DNA of 62,827 nucleotides from Aureimonas sp. Leaf324 (GCF_001423245.1 NZ_LMOH01000023.1:306903-369729), one strand, 5' to 3'. Numbered from the stretch's first letter, positions 17,648-27,095 are shown. The notes: generated by a model from the letters alone, not told the origin. Numbers and translations: made by a program.

Positions 17648-17914
17648 TCAGTACTGCGGCAGGCCGTGGATGCGCGGGTCGTTCACCGTCGCCGAATAGA
17701 TGACGCCGTCCGAAGCCTGGAAGACGCCCAACAGACCGGGATCCTTCACGGGCGTCTCGCTCATCACCTTGACCGGCGCGGTCTTCGACGGCGTGGCGGG
17801 GGTCGCCAGCGTGTGCTGGACGTGATGCCGAGGCATCGGGGTCGCGGCCATCGCGGCCGAGGCAGCGCCCAGCGTGCCGAGGAGGACGAGGGCGGCGGAA
17901 AGGGTGGACTTCAT
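17648..17914 (-). CDS. Small secreted protein, function unknown
   Basis: 88 residues. MKSTLSAALVLLGTLGAASA followed by AMAATP is a Sec signal peptide and supports the start at 17914. The mature part, about 63 residues, is Thr/Pro/Ala-rich at first and ends with GVIYSATVNDPRIHGLPQY. I do not recognise the family. It is preceded by a ~230-base region that also carries an operator-like inverted repeat nearer the divergent ABC ATPase gene. Confidence 0.65.
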   Translation of the reverse strand: MKSTLSAALVLLGTLGAASAAMAATPMPRHHVQHTLATPATPSKTAPVKVMSETPVKDPGLLGVFQASDGVIYSATVNDPRIHGLPQY

Positions 17915-18050
17915 GGCTTTGCTCCTGGTTCGATCGGCGTCATCGAATTCCAAGTCGCCTGAGGGTCGGGCTGGATCGCCCGGCGGTCCGTGGCTTGGTG
18001 CGCCTGACAAGGAGACTGCGCCCGCGGCTCCGAGGCGTCGAGTTACAACG

Positions 18051-18076
18051 GGTTCATGACATCGAATTCATGAACC
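18051..18076. promoter_or_regulatory. Operator-like inverted repeat between divergent genes
   Basis: GGTTCATGA, eight bases, TCATGAACC: a perfect 9-bp dyad with half-site centres about 17 bases apart, placed 70 bases before the ABC ATPase start and 137 bases from the divergent secreted-protein start. The geometry fits a dimeric repressor or activator site; no regulator gene is adjacent. Confidence 0.5.
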
Positions 18077-18146
18077 GAGGGCGGGATGCCGATGGTCCGA
18101 CCCTCGCGCTTGCGCGCGTCCGGGCGCTGGCGCATAAGCCCGCCGC

Positions 18147-19169
18147 ATGACCCCGCAGATCAGCATCCGCCGCCTCGCCGTCGTCCACGGCCGCCAGCCG
18201 GGCACCGCCCTTCGCCGGGCCGACGCCGGCGAGAGCCATCACGCGATCCGCGTCTCCGGCGATGGTGCGGTGGCACTGATCGACGTCGACCTCGACGTCT
18301 ACCCCGGCGAGATTCTCGTGGTGCTCGGCGGCTCGGGCTCGGGCAAGTCGAGCCTCGTGGCGGCGCTCGCCGGAGCGGCGCCCATCGCGCGTGGGTCCGC
18401 CTCGTTTCTCACCATGCACGGGGCGTTCGAGCTGGCGACCGCGACCAAGTCCCACCTCAAGCGCCACGCGGAGGCGACCGTCTCCAGCTGGCGCGCGCCG
18501 GTGCGCCTCGGCGACCGCCGGACCGTCTCCGCCGTCGTCGAGGCGGCGCTCGCGGACCACGGCACGCCGCGCCGCGACCGCGCGCCCCGCGTGGTGCTCG
18601 AACTTGCCAATGCGGGCCTGCGCGATCTGGCGGGCACGACGGTCGCGCACCTCGGCCCCGGTCTTCGCGCGCATGTCCAGCTTCTCGTCGCCTCGCTCGG
18701 GGCGGAACCGATCCTTCTCATGGACGGCGCGATCGATACGCCCGACGCCTGGCGCGACCCGTCGCTCGTCGCATCGCTGCGGCGCCTGCGCGAGCGCACC
18801 GGCAAGACGGTGATCCTGACGACCTGCGACCCCGCCGAGGCGATGCGCGTCGGCGACCGGATCGCGGTCCTCGACAACGGCCGGCTGGTGCAGGCGGGGC
18901 CGCCGCGCGAGCTGGTGTTGCAGCCGGCGACGGACCATGTCGCCGCGCTCCTGTCGGAACTGAACCCCGTGGGTTTCCTGCTGGCCGAGGACGTGATGGC
19001 GCCGATCACGCCCGCCGACGAGGCGGCGGGCTTTGCAGGTCTCGTCCAGACCGGTACGCGGCTCGCGGACGTCCTGCCGACGCTGCGGCGCGGCGACGTG
19101 GTGGTCGCCGAACGAGGCCGTCTCCTCGGCAAGATCGACGCCCACCGACTCTGGAGCCTCTTCGTCTGA
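18147..19169 (+). CDS. Degenerate ProV-like ABC ATPase, orphan
   Basis: 340 residues resembling glycine-betaine/proline ATPases (ProV/OpuAA) with a C-terminal CBS-like remnant (AEDVMAPITPADEA to GRLLGKIDAHRLWSLF). The Walker A GGSGSGKSS (61-69) is intact. Other catalytic elements are not: the Q-loop Gln is not recognisable, the LSGGQ signature is replaced by HLGPGLRAHV (168-177), Walker B reads ILLMDGAI with Gly194 where the catalytic Glu should be, and the switch His is Cys227 (TTCDPAEAM). No permease or binding protein is next to it. It may bind ATP without normal hydrolysis and act as a regulatory or decayed subunit. The frame is intact, so it is not a simple pseudogene. Confidence 0.75.
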   Translation: MTPQISIRRLAVVHGRQPGTALRRADAGESHHAIRVSGDGAVALIDVDLDVYPGEILVVLGGSGSGKSSLVAALAGAAPIARGSASFLTMHGAFELATATKSHLKRHAEATVSSWRAPVRLGDRRTVSAVVEAALADHGTPRRDRAPRVVLELANAGLRDLAGTTVAHLGPGLRAHVQLLVASLGAEPILLMDGAIDTPDAWRDPSLVASLRRLRERTGKTVILTTCDPAEAMRVGDRIAVLDNGRLVQAGPPRELVLQPATDHVAALLSELNPVGFLLAEDVMAPITPADEAAGFAGLVQTGTRLADVLPTLRRGDVVVAERGRLLGKIDAHRLWSLFV

Positions 19170-19203
19170 CGTTTAGCGGGTCTCCCGCCTCCGGAAGCGT
19201 CAC

Positions 19204-19229
19204 GTCCGGCGCACGACGGCGCGCCGGAC
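19204..19229 (+). terminator. Terminator of the orphan ABC ATPase gene
   Basis: GTCCGGCGC, eight-base loop, GCGCCGGAC, followed by CCGTTTT on the plus strand, between two convergent genes. Confidence 0.7.
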
Positions 19230-19242
19230 CCGTTTTAAAGCC

Positions 19243-20061
19243 TTAGGCGCGCTCGGCCATGCGGCGGCGGATGCTGTCGACGTCGGCGCGCGGCGTCGAG
19301 GCGAAAAGCTTCTGCGTGTAGTGGTGGCTCGGCGCGTTGAAGACGTCGTCGCGCGTGCCGTATTCCACCACCTCGCCGTAGTACATCACCATCACCGTAT
19401 CGGCGATGTAGCGCACCACCGACAGGTCGTGGCTGATGAAGACGTAGGTGAGCCCCAGCTCGTCCTGAAGGTCGGCGAGAAGGTTCAGGATCTGCGCCTG
19501 CACCGAAAGGTCGAGCGCCGACACCGGCTCGTCGAGCACCAGGAGGCTCGGGTTCAGCATCAGCGCGCGGGCGATCGCGATGCGCTGGCGCTGGCCGCCC
19601 GAGAACATGTGCGGATAGCGATTGTAGTGCTCCGGACCGAGGCCGACCTTCACCAGCATCGCCATCGCTTGGCTGCGCCGCTCGGCCGCGGGCATGTCGG
19701 TGTTGAGCGCCAGCGGCTCGGTCAGGACATCGCCGACCTTCTGGCGCGGGTTGAGCGAGCCGTAGGGGTTCTGGAACACCATCTGCACCTTGCGGCGCAT
19801 CTCGCGCGTCACGCCCTTCTCGATGCGCATCGGCTGGCCGTCGATGAAGAGCTCGCCCGCCGTCGGCTCGTCGATCAGGGTCAGGATGCGCGCGAGCGTG
19901 GACTTGCCGCAGCCCGATTCGCCGACGATCGCCAGCGTCTTGCCCTTCTCGACCGAAAAGGACACGCCCTTCACGGCATGGACGGCCTTCGGCGCCGAGA
20001 AGAGGCCCTGCGGCACGAGGTAGTCGCGCTTGATGCCGCGCGCTTCGAGGACGGGACTCAT
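19243..20061 (-). CDS. Dipeptide-type ABC transporter ATPase (DppF class)
   Basis: 272 residues from [14 protein letters not shown]; the start overlaps the upstream ATPase stop by four bases (ATGA). Walker [10 protein letters not shown], signature [15 protein letters not shown], Walker [13 protein letters not shown] and switch FISHDLSVV are all intact. [12 protein letters not shown] is the family C-terminal oligopeptide-transporter region. With the neighbouring DppD-class ATPase it should form the heterodimer powering the importer at 19.2-24.6 kb. Confidence 0.93.
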   Translation of the reverse strand: MSPVLEARGIKRDYLVPQGLFSAPKAVHAVKGVSFSVEKGKTLAIVGESGCGKSTLARILTLIDEPTAGELFIDGQPMRIEKGVTREMRRKVQMVFQNPYGSLNPRQKVGDVLTEPLALNTDMPAAERRSQAMAMLVKVGLGPEHYNRYPHMFSGGQRQRIAIARALMLNPSLLVLDEPVSALDLSVQAQILNLLADLQDELGLTYVFISHDLSVVRYIADTVMVMYYGEVVEYGTRDDVFNAPSHHYTQKLFASTPRADVDSIRRRMAERA

Positions 20062-20897
20062 CGGGCGGCCTCCAGGGCCATGGCGTCGGCGACGGTCGGC
20101 AACCGGTCGCCGGTGGCGTTCTCCGGCAGCGCCGACAGGAGCGCGCGCGTGTAGGGATTCTTCGGGTTCTCGAAGAGTTCGAGCACGCCCGCCTCCTCCA
20201 TCTTGCGCCCCTTGTACTGGACGACGACCCGGTGCGCCGTCTCGGCGACGACGCCCATGTCGTGGGTGATCATGATGAGACCCATGCCGTGCTCGCGCTG
20301 CAGCCCGACGAGGAGATCGAGGATCTGCTTCTGGATCGTCACGTCGAGCGCCGTCGTCGGCTCGTCGGCGATCAGGAGCTTCGGATTGCAGGCAATCGCC
20401 ATCGCGATCATCACGCGCTGGCACTGGCCGCCCGACATCTGGTGCGGGAAGCTCGACATGCGACCTTCCGGGTCGGGAATGCCGACCGACTGGAGAAGCT
20501 CGATCGCGCGGCGCTTGCGCTCCGCCCGGCCGAGGCCGAGATGGAAGCGCAGCGTCTCGGTCAGCTGGAAGCCCACCGTGAAGCACGGGTTGAGGCTCGC
20601 CATCGGCTCCTGGAAGATCATCGCGATGTCGCGCCCGACGATCTGGCGCCGCTCGCGCGACGAGAGCGTCAGGAGGTCGCGGCCCTCGAACGTCAGCCGG
20701 TCGGCAGTGACGGTCGCGGTCTTCGGCAGGAGGCCCATGGTGGCCAGCATGCCGACCGACTTGCCCGAGCCGGACTCGCCGACGATCGCGAGAACCTCGC
20801 GCTGATCGACATGCAGGTCGATGCCGTCGACCGCCTTGAACGGCCCTGCGGCCGTGTCGAAGCTGACGGTCAGGTTGCGGATTTCGAGAAGGCTCAT
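20058..20897 (-). CDS. Dipeptide-type ABC transporter ATPase (DppD class)
   Basis: 279 residues from [15 protein letters not shown]. Walker [10 protein letters not shown], signature [16 protein letters not shown], Walker [13 protein letters not shown] and switch MITHDMGVV are intact, and [16 protein letters not shown] is the oligo/dipeptide-transporter C-terminal motif. It starts 5 bases after the permease stop, within the operon order binding protein, permease, permease, ATPase, ATPase. Confidence 0.93.
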   Translation of the reverse strand: MSLLEIRNLTVSFDTAAGPFKAVDGIDLHVDQREVLAIVGESGSGKSVGMLATMGLLPKTATVTADRLTFEGRDLLTLSSRERRQIVGRDIAMIFQEPMASLNPCFTVGFQLTETLRFHLGLGRAERKRRAIELLQSVGIPDPEGRMSSFPHQMSGGQCQRVMIAMAIACNPKLLIADEPTTALDVTIQKQILDLLVGLQREHGMGLIMITHDMGVVAETAHRVVVQYKGRKMEEAGVLELFENPKNPYTRALLSALPENATGDRLPTVADAMALEAAR

Positions 20898-20902
20898 GGA
20901 CG

Positions 20903-21844
20903 TCAGCTCCGGCGCATCTTCGGGTCGAGCGCATCGCGCAGACCGTCGCCGATGAGATTGATGGCGAGCACCGTGACGAGGATCGCAAGACCCGGGAAGG
21001 TCACGACCCACCAGGCGCGCAGCACGAACTCGCGCGCTTCGGCGAGCATCGTGCCCCATTCCGGCGTCGGCGGCTGGGCGCCGAGCCCGAGGAAGCCGAG
21101 CGCGGCGGCATCCAGGATGGCGTTCGAGAAGGACAGCGTCGCCTGGACGATGAGGGGCCCGAGGCAGTTTGGCAGGATCGTCTTGAACATCAGCCGGATC
21201 GGTCCGGCGCCGACGACGCGCGCGGCGGTGACGTATTCGCGCTCCTTCTCAGCCATCACCGAGGCGCGGGTCAGGCGCACGAAATGCGGCTGGAGGACGA
21301 GCGCGATCGCGATCATCGCGTTGACGAGGCCCGGCCCGAGGATGGCGACCAGCACCAGTGCGAGAAGCAGCGAGGGGAAGGCGAGGATCACGTCCATGAC
21401 GCGCATGATCACCGTGTCGACCCAGCCCCGGAAGTAGCCGGCGATGAGGCCGATCACGATGCCCGTCGACACCGCGAGGATGACGACGAAGGTGCCGATG
21501 AACAGCGAGTACTGCGCGCCGTAGATCAGGCGCGAGAGGATGTCGCGGCCGACGGCGTCCGTGCCGAGAAGGTAGGACCATTGCCCGCCCTGCATGAAGG
21601 CGGGCGGGACCAGAAGTGCGGCGCGGTTCTGCGCCACGGGATCGTGCGGGGCGATGAACGGCGCGAGGAACGCCACGAGCACGACGATCGCGAACACCAC
21701 GAGGCCGCCGACGGCCCCGCGATTGACCGAGAAGTAGTACCAGAATTCCGACAGCATCCGCCGGCGCTGGCCGGTCTCGGGCTTGCGGTCGGGGATCAGC
21801 GAGCCGACGCCGGCTTCCGCTTCCTGGGCTTCGATATGGGACAT
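20903..21844 (-). CDS. Dipeptide-type ABC transporter permease (DppC class)
   Basis: 313 residues with six predicted membrane segments. A soluble N-terminus precedes the first segment ([20 protein letters not shown]). [23 protein letters not shown] is the family N-terminal signature (shown in part here), and the EAA loop toward the ATPases appears as [11 protein letters not shown]. Partner of the adjacent DppB-class permease, 10 bases away. Confidence 0.92.
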   Translation of the reverse strand: MSHIEAQEAEAGVGSLIPDRKPETGQRRRMLSEFWYYFSVNRGAVGGLVVFAIVVLVAFLAPFIAPHDPVAQNRAALLVPPAFMQGGQWSYLLGTDAVGRDILSRLIYGAQYSLFIGTFVVILAVSTGIVIGLIAGYFRGWVDTVIMRVMDVILAFPSLLLALVLVAILGPGLVNAMIAIALVLQPHFVRLTRASVMAEKEREYVTAARVVGAGPIRLMFKTILPNCLGPLIVQATLSFSNAILDAAALGFLGLGAQPPTPEWGTMLAEAREFVLRAWWVVTFPGLAILVTVLAINLIGDGLRDALDPKMRRS

Positions 21845-21854
21845 CGTGGCTCTC

Positions 21855-22862
21855 CTATCGGGCCCGGACGCGGGGGTTGATGAGGCCGTAGAGAAGATCG
21901 ACCACGAGGTTCACCACCATCACGACGATGGCGATGAGGAGAAGGCCGCCCTGGACGACCGGATAGTCACGGCGGAAGACCGAATCGACCATCCACTTGC
22001 CGATCCCCGGCCAGGAGAAGATCGTCTCGGTGAGGATCGCGCCGGCCATCATCACACCGATCTGCAGGCCGATCGTTGTGACGACGGGGATCAGCGCGTT
22101 GCGCAGCGCATGGATGCCGACGACACGGGTCGACTTCAGGCCCTTGGCGCGCGCCGTGCGCACGTAGTCCTCGCTGAGAACCTCGAGCATCGCCGAGCGC
22201 GTCTGGCGCGCGATGACAGCGAGCGGGATCGTGGCGAGCACGACGCCCGGCAGGATCAGGTGGCTAATCGCCGACTTGAACGCGCCGGCCTGCCCCGACA
22301 GGAGGCTGTCGATCAGCATGAAGCCGGTGACGGGCGGGAAGAAGTAGAGAAGCGAGATGCGGCCCGAGACCGGCGTCCAGCCGAGCGTGCCGGAAAAGAA
22401 GATGATGAGGAGGAGGCCCCACCAGAAGATCGGCATGGAGTAGCCGACGAGGGCCGTGCCCATGATGGTCTGGTCGAGCCACGATCCGCGTTTCACCGCG
22501 GCGAAGACGCCGGCCGGAACGCCGATCGCCACCGCGATCAGGATCGCGAAGAGCGACAGTTCGACGGTCGCCGGGAACAGCGTCATGAACTCGGTAAGGA
22601 CTGGGCGGCGCGTGACGATCGATGTGCCGAAGTCGCCCGCGAAGAGGCCCGTGAGGTAGTGCCAGAACTGGATCGGCAGCGGCTGGTCGTAGCCGAGCAG
22701 CGCGGTGAGCTGGGCGTGGCGCTCGGGGCTGATGCCGCGCTCGCCGGCCATCAGCGTGACGGGGTCGCCGGGCAGGAGGCGGATGAAGGAAAAGGCGACG
22801 ATCGCCACGCCGACGAAGGTCGGCACGAGGACGCCGAGGCGCGCTACGATGAAGCGGAACAT
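21855..22862 (-). CDS. Dipeptide-type ABC transporter permease (DppB class)
   Basis: 335 residues, six membrane segments. It opens with MFRFIVARLGVLVPTFVGVA and RLLPGDPVTLM, typical of DppB/OppB, and carries the EAA loop YVRTARAKGLKSTRV. It forms the membrane channel with the DppC-class protein. It is separated from the binding-protein gene by a 136-base gap containing a stem-loop, a common way of making much more binding protein than permease. Confidence 0.92.
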   Translation of the reverse strand: MFRFIVARLGVLVPTFVGVAIVAFSFIRLLPGDPVTLMAGERGISPERHAQLTALLGYDQPLPIQFWHYLTGLFAGDFGTSIVTRRPVLTEFMTLFPATVELSLFAILIAVAIGVPAGVFAAVKRGSWLDQTIMGTALVGYSMPIFWWGLLLIIFFSGTLGWTPVSGRISLLYFFPPVTGFMLIDSLLSGQAGAFKSAISHLILPGVVLATIPLAVIARQTRSAMLEVLSEDYVRTARAKGLKSTRVVGIHALRNALIPVVTTIGLQIGVMMAGAILTETIFSWPGIGKWMVDSVFRRDYPVVQGGLLLIAIVVMVVNLVVDLLYGLINPRVRAR

Positions 22863-22948
22863 GGGTGAGGCCCTTGGAGGTCCTTGAGCCGCATCCTGCG
22901 GCTGAAGCCGATTTCTCTAGCGGAAATCAAGAGGTTCGGCCAAACGAA

Positions 22949-22977
22949 AAGGGGAACGGCGCATGGCCGCTCCCCTT
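22949..22977 (-). terminator. Stem-loop between binding protein and permease genes
   Basis: On the minus strand AAGGGGAGCGGC, a short loop and GCCGTTCCCCTT, followed by TTCG: a 12-bp stem with one G-T pair. Probably a partial terminator or an mRNA 3'-end stabiliser for the binding-protein transcript. Confidence 0.65.
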
Positions 22978-22998
22978 CCCGGCGATGATGAGGACGTC

Positions 22999-24594
22999 TT
23001 ACTCGGTGATGTCGACGCCGTCGAACGTGTAGTCGCCGAGCGGGCTCTGGACGAAGCCGGTCACGTTCTTGCGCATCGGCACGTAGACGACCGAGTGGGC
23101 GATCGTGGCCCAGGGCGCCTGGTCCTTGAAGATCACCTGCGCCTGCTCGTAGAGCTTGGCGCGCTCGTCCTGCGTCGGCTTGGCCTTGGCTTCCTGGACG
23201 AGCTTGTTGAAGTCCTGGTTGCACCACTGCGCGCGGTTCGCACCGCCCACGGCGTCGCAGCCGAGGAGCACGGCGAGGAAGTTGTCCGGATCGCCGTTGT
23301 CGCCGGTCCAGCCGAGCAGCACCGCGCCGTCGCGGTCCTCGGCCTTCGAGCGCTCGAGATACTCACCCCACTCGTAGGTGACGATCTCGGCCTTCACGCC
23401 GACCTTGGCGAAGTCCGACTGGATCAGCTCGGCCATGCGCGCGGCGTTCGGGTTGTAGGGGCGCGAGACGGGCATCGCCCAGATCTTCATCGACAGGTCT
23501 TTGACGCCGGCCGCTTCCAAGGCCTTCTTGGCGGCTTCCGGATCGTAGGCGTCGTCCTTGAGCTGCGCGTTGTAGCTCCACATGGTCGGCGGGATCGGGG
23601 CGACGGCCTTGGTGCCGGCGCCCTGGTAGACGGCCGAGATGATCGCGTCCTTGTCGATCGCCATGTTGAGGGCCTTGCGGACCTCCGGCTTGTCGAACGG
23701 CGCCTGCTTGGTGTTGTAGGCGAGGAAGCCGATGTTGAGGCCTTCCTGCTCGTCGACCTTGAGGTCGGCGTTCTGCTGCAGCGAGGGCACGTCGGCCGGG
23801 TTCGGGTAGGCCATCAGGTGGCACTCGCCGGCGGCGAGGCGCTGCTGGCGGACCGAGGCTTCCTTGGTGATGGCGAAGACGAGGTCGTCGATCGGCTGCT
23901 TGCCGCCCCAGTAGTCGGCGAACGCCTGATAGCGGATCACGGCATCGGGCTGGTAGGCCACGAACTGGAACGGACCGGTGCCGATCGGCGCCTGGTTGAA
24001 CTGCGCCTGCTGGCCGGACTCGGCGAGCTTGTCGGCGTATTCCTTCGAGACGATCGAGGCGAACGGCATCGCGACGTTGGCGATGAACGGCGCGTAGGGC
24101 GTGTTCAGCGTGAAGCGCACCGTCATGTCGTCGACCTTCTCGATCGACTTCACGGTCTCGGGCATCGACATCGAGGCGTAGTATTCCCACGACGCGCCCG
24201 AGACGTACTGGTGCCACGGGTTCTGCGCGTTGCCCTGGCGGTCGAACGAGAACACGACGTCGTCGGCGTTCATGTCGCGCGTCGGCGTGAAGTTGGCGTT
24301 CGAGTGGAACTTGACGCCCGGGCGCAGCTTGAACGTGTACTGCAGACCGTCAGGCGAGACCTCCCAGCTCTCGGCCAGACCCGGCTCGGTCTCGGTCGTG
24401 CCCTTCTTGAACTCGGCGAGCCGGTTGTAGACCGGGTGCGCCGAGGCATCGAACGTGGTGCCCGCGGTGTAGAGGCCGGGGTCGAAGCCCTCGGGCGAGC
24501 CTTCGGAGCAGAAGACGAAGGTTTTGGCCGAAGCGGCCGAGCCGAGCGCGAGGACGATCGCCGTCGCCGCCACAAGCTTCTTGGTCAGACCCAT
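22999..24594 (-). CDS. Peptide-type ABC transporter substrate-binding protein (DppA class, SBP family 5)
   Basis: 531 residues. The signal peptide MGLTKKLVAATAIVLALGSAASA fixes the start at 24594. The mature protein begins KTFVFCSEGSPEGFDPGLYTAG, close to DppA of enteric bacteria, and the family motif LAESWEVSPDGLQYTFKLRPGVKFH follows (part shown). Periplasmic receptor for dipeptides, haem precursors or other peptides; the exact ligand cannot be read off. Length is normal for the family. Confidence 0.93.
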   Translation of the reverse strand: MGLTKKLVAATAIVLALGSAASAKTFVFCSEGSPEGFDPGLYTAGTTFDASAHPVYNRLAEFKKGTTETEPGLAESWEVSPDGLQYTFKLRPGVKFHSNANFTPTRDMNADDVVFSFDRQGNAQNPWHQYVSGASWEYYASMSMPETVKSIEKVDDMTVRFTLNTPYAPFIANVAMPFASIVSKEYADKLAESGQQAQFNQAPIGTGPFQFVAYQPDAVIRYQAFADYWGGKQPIDDLVFAITKEASVRQQRLAAGECHLMAYPNPADVPSLQQNADLKVDEQEGLNIGFLAYNTKQAPFDKPEVRKALNMAIDKDAIISAVYQGAGTKAVAPIPPTMWSYNAQLKDDAYDPEAAKKALEAAGVKDLSMKIWAMPVSRPYNPNAARMAELIQSDFAKVGVKAEIVTYEWGEYLERSKAEDRDGAVLLGWTGDNGDPDNFLAVLLGCDAVGGANRAQWCNQDFNKLVQEAKAKPTQDERAKLYEQAQVIFKDQAPWATIAHSVVYVPMRKNVTGFVQSPLGDYTFDGVDITE

Positions 24595-24697
24595 GAAACG
24601 CGTTCTCCCATGAACGTGCCTAGGACGGCTGCATTGCCGCCGGAAGCGCACATTTCGACCACGAGACCGCCATCACGCAAGCCGCTTTTTTGTTTTT

Positions 24698-25861
24698 TCA
24701 CTCAAAAACGATCTCGGGTGTCTTGCCCGCCGACGCCCCGGATGCCTCGATTGACGCGAGCGTGCGCTCGGCGATCGCCGCATAGGCGCGCGCATGGGGT
24801 CCGTCGGGCTGGACCGCCATGACGGGGGCACCGGCGTCGGAGCCCTCGCGGATGGCCATCTCGAGCGGTACCTCCCCGAGGAACGGGACCCCGAGCCGCT
24901 CGGCCTCGGCCCGCGCCCCGCCGTGGCCGAAGATGTCGTAACGCCGCCCGGTGTCGGGTGCCACGAAGTAGCTCATGTTCTCGACAATGCCGAGCACCGG
25001 CACCTCGACCTTGCGGAACATCGCCAGCCCCTTGCGCGCGTCGATCAGCGCGAGGTCCTGCGGCGTCGAGACGATCACGGCGCCGGCCAGCGGCACCTGC
25101 TGCGCCATGGTCAGCTGCGCGTCGCCCGTGCCCGGCGGCATGTCGACCACGAGAATGTCGAGCGGCGCCCAGGCCACCTCCCGCAGCATCTGGTTCAGCG
25201 CCGACATGACCATCGGCCCGCGCCAGATCATCGGCGTCTCCTCCTCGACGAGGAACCCCATCGACATGGCCTTGAGACCGTAGGCATCCATCGGACGCAT
25301 CACCCGGCCGTTCTCGAGTTCCGGCCGCCCCCGCAGCCCCAGAAGCCGCGGCACGGAGGGACCGTAGATGTCGGCGTCGAGAAGGCCGACACGCAGGCCG
25401 AGCGCCCGGAAGCCGAGGGCGAGGTTGACGGCGGTCGTGGACTTGCCGACGCCGCCCTTGCCGCTGGCGACGGCGACGATCCGGCCGACGCCCTCGACGC
25501 CCTGTCGGGCGGCGCGCGACGGCTGCGGTGGTTGCGCGGGTCTCGACGCCGCCGGCGGCGCGCTTCTGGCAGGAGGACGCGGTGCCGGCGGGCGCGCCTC
25601 CATCCCGCCGCCGCGCCGTTCGGCGGTCAGGGCCACCATCGCGCTCGACAGGCCGGGAATGGCGGCCGCGCGGCGCTCGGCCTCCTGGCGCAGCCCTTCG
25701 AAACGCTGGGCTTCGGCGGCCGGCACGCTGATCGAGAAGAACGCCTTACCGTCGGCGATGAAGATGTCCGAGACCATGCCGCGCGAGACGACATCGCCGC
25801 CGCCGGGAGCCGGCAGGGCGCTGAGAACCTCAAGGATCTTGGTCTTCTGGTCCTCGGACAT
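24698..25861 (-). CDS. apbC: Mrp/NBP35-type P-loop ATPase, iron-sulfur carrier
   Basis: 387 residues from MSEDQKTKILEVLS; a longer open frame exists but lacks support. An N-terminal DUF59/MIP18-like domain (1-90) is followed by an Ala/Pro-rich linker and the ATPase domain: deviant Walker A VASGKGGVGKSTTAVNL, LLDADIYGPSVPRLLG, and VVDMPPGTGDAQLT. ApbC proteins help build and transfer Fe-S clusters in the cytosol. The usual CxxC near the C-terminus is not visible (NMSYFVAPDTGRRYDIFG), as in several alphaproteobacterial homologues. It is divergent from the HugZ-like gene. Confidence 0.9.
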   Translation of the reverse strand: MSEDQKTKILEVLSALPAPGGGDVVSRGMVSDIFIADGKAFFSISVPAAEAQRFEGLRQEAERRAAAIPGLSSAMVALTAERRGGGMEARPPAPRPPARSAPPAASRPAQPPQPSRAARQGVEGVGRIVAVASGKGGVGKSTTAVNLALGFRALGLRVGLLDADIYGPSVPRLLGLRGRPELENGRVMRPMDAYGLKAMSMGFLVEEETPMIWRGPMVMSALNQMLREVAWAPLDILVVDMPPGTGDAQLTMAQQVPLAGAVIVSTPQDLALIDARKGLAMFRKVEVPVLGIVENMSYFVAPDTGRRYDIFGHGGARAEAERLGVPFLGEVPLEMAIREGSDAGAPVMAVQPDGPHARAYAAIAERTLASIEASGASAGKTPEIVFE

Positions 25862-25953
25862 CGGGGCTCCTGTACCGGCTGCGGCGTGCGGCTTGCACGC
25901 GATGTGCCCCGCAGATAGGGGATTTGGTTGAGCGATGGGAGTGCCCAAGTCCG

Positions 25954-26712
25954 ATGACGCAGAAGCCACCCCTAGCACCCTCCCCCTATCTTCGCCCCGA
26001 CGACGAAGCGCTGGCGCTCGCTCGCCGCCTCTTGCGAACCGCGCGCTATGCGGCGCTCGCCTGGCTCGATCCCGAGACGCACGCTCCGATGACGAGCCGC
26101 GTGGCGCTCGCCGCCGACATCGACGGCAGCCCGATCCTCCTCCTGTCGCAACTCTCGGCCCATACGCGTGCGCTCCAGGCCGACCCTCGCGTTTCGCTGC
26201 TCGTCGGCGACGCCACTGAGGGCGATGCCCTGAACCAGCCCCGTCTGTCGCTGGCCGGCTCGGCGGCGGGTCCGATCGCAGCCGATGCGGATGGCTACGA
26301 TCGGCTCGCGCGACGCTTCACGGCGCATCATCCTTCGGCCCGGCTCTACGGCACGTTCTCGGACTTTTCCTACTGGCGGGTCGAGATCGGCTCCGCCTTC
26401 CTCAATGCCGGGTTCGCCCGCGCCTATCCGCTCGGGCGGGACGACATCATCGACGCGGCGGACGCCGACGTCATGGCTGCGGAAACGCGCGTCGTGGACC
26501 ACATGAACGAGGATCACGCCGACGTTCTCAACAGGATCATGGCTCGGCGCGGGTGCGCGGACGCCGGCTGGCGGATCGCGACGCTGGATCGGCGCGGTTT
26601 CGAGCTCGTCCTCGGAGGCCGCGTCGAACGCGTGGAATTCAAGCAAACCGTCGCGTCGGCTGCGGATTTCCGCTCGGCCTTCGTGGCGTTGGCTCGCGCC
26701 CTCGACGATTGA
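25954..26712 (+). CDS. HugZ-type pyridoxamine-phosphate-oxidase-fold protein (putative haem utilisation)
   Basis: 252 residues from MTQKPPLAPSPYLRPDDEAL. An N-terminal split-barrel flavin-reductase/PNPOx-fold domain (ARRLLRTARYAALAWLD, MTSRVALAADIDGSPILLLS) is joined to a C-terminal DUF2470 domain (VVDHMNEDHADVLNRIM, GFELVLGGRVERVEF). This two-domain arrangement is that of HugZ/HutZ proteins, which bind or degrade haem in iron-limited cells. No Irr or Fur-like box is visible upstream. Haem activity is inferred from architecture only. Confidence 0.83.
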   Translation: MTQKPPLAPSPYLRPDDEALALARRLLRTARYAALAWLDPETHAPMTSRVALAADIDGSPILLLSQLSAHTRALQADPRVSLLVGDATEGDALNQPRLSLAGSAAGPIAADADGYDRLARRFTAHHPSARLYGTFSDFSYWRVEIGSAFLNAGFARAYPLGRDDIIDAADADVMAAETRVVDHMNEDHADVLNRIMARRGCADAGWRIATLDRRGFELVLGGRVERVEFKQTVASAADFRSAFVALARALDD

Positions 26713-26733
26713 AGAGGCGGGACGGCGTCCGGC

Positions 26734-27015
26734 TCAGAGCGTGAAGCCGTCGGGGCAATCGGCCCGGAAGCGGTTCCCGACCGCATTCTCGAAGATGCAG
26801 CGACCGCGGTCCGTCCCGGATCGACCGATCAGACGATCGCCCGGCCGGGCGACGATCTCTGGCAGCTTGCCGGGCGCATAGGCGGAAACGCCACCCGAGC
26901 CGAGGCCGAAGACGGCGGGCAAGACATCGGACTGACAGCCGGAGAGGACGGCGCAGGTCACAGCGAGCAGGATGGCGGGCACTGTTCGCCTGGAGACGTT
27001 GCGCTGGCCGCTCAT
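26734..27015 (-). CDS. Small lipoprotein with C-terminal ADCPxGF motif
   Basis: 93 residues. The ATG at 27015 has GAGG about nine bases upstream; an ATG at 27039 abuts a terminator and lacks one. MSGQRNVSRRTVPAILLAVTCAVLSGC is a lipoprotein signal with lipobox LSGC (part). The C-terminus GRCIFENAVGNRFRADCPDG is clearly related to that of the next lipoprotein gene (GQCVYRDGRGQRYYADCPAG), so the two are paralogous in that segment although their middles differ. Function unknown; probably envelope-anchored. Confidence 0.7.
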   Translation of the reverse strand: MSGQRNVSRRTVPAILLAVTCAVLSGCQSDVLPAVFGLGSGGVSAYAPGKLPEIVARPGDRLIGRSGTDRGRCIFENAVGNRFRADCPDGFTL

Positions 27016-27048
27016 CAGGTCCGTCCTCGTCCACTTCATGTGCAAAGA

Positions 27049-27077
27049 GCCCGCCGGTTCACGGTGAACCGGCGGGC
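27049..27077 (-). terminator. Terminator between two lipoprotein genes
   Basis: GCCCGCCGGTT and AACCGGCGGGC form an 11-bp perfect stem around CACGGTG. On the minus strand it is followed by TCTTTGC. It separates the glycine-zipper lipoprotein from the next gene. Confidence 0.75.
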
Positions 27078-27095
27078 GATGCGAGACCGCCTGGC

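Noticed and set aside
24680-24697. T-rich run next to the Mrp gene stop
   Set aside because: It is A-rich on the coding strand and not preceded by a stem, so it is not a terminator for either neighbour.
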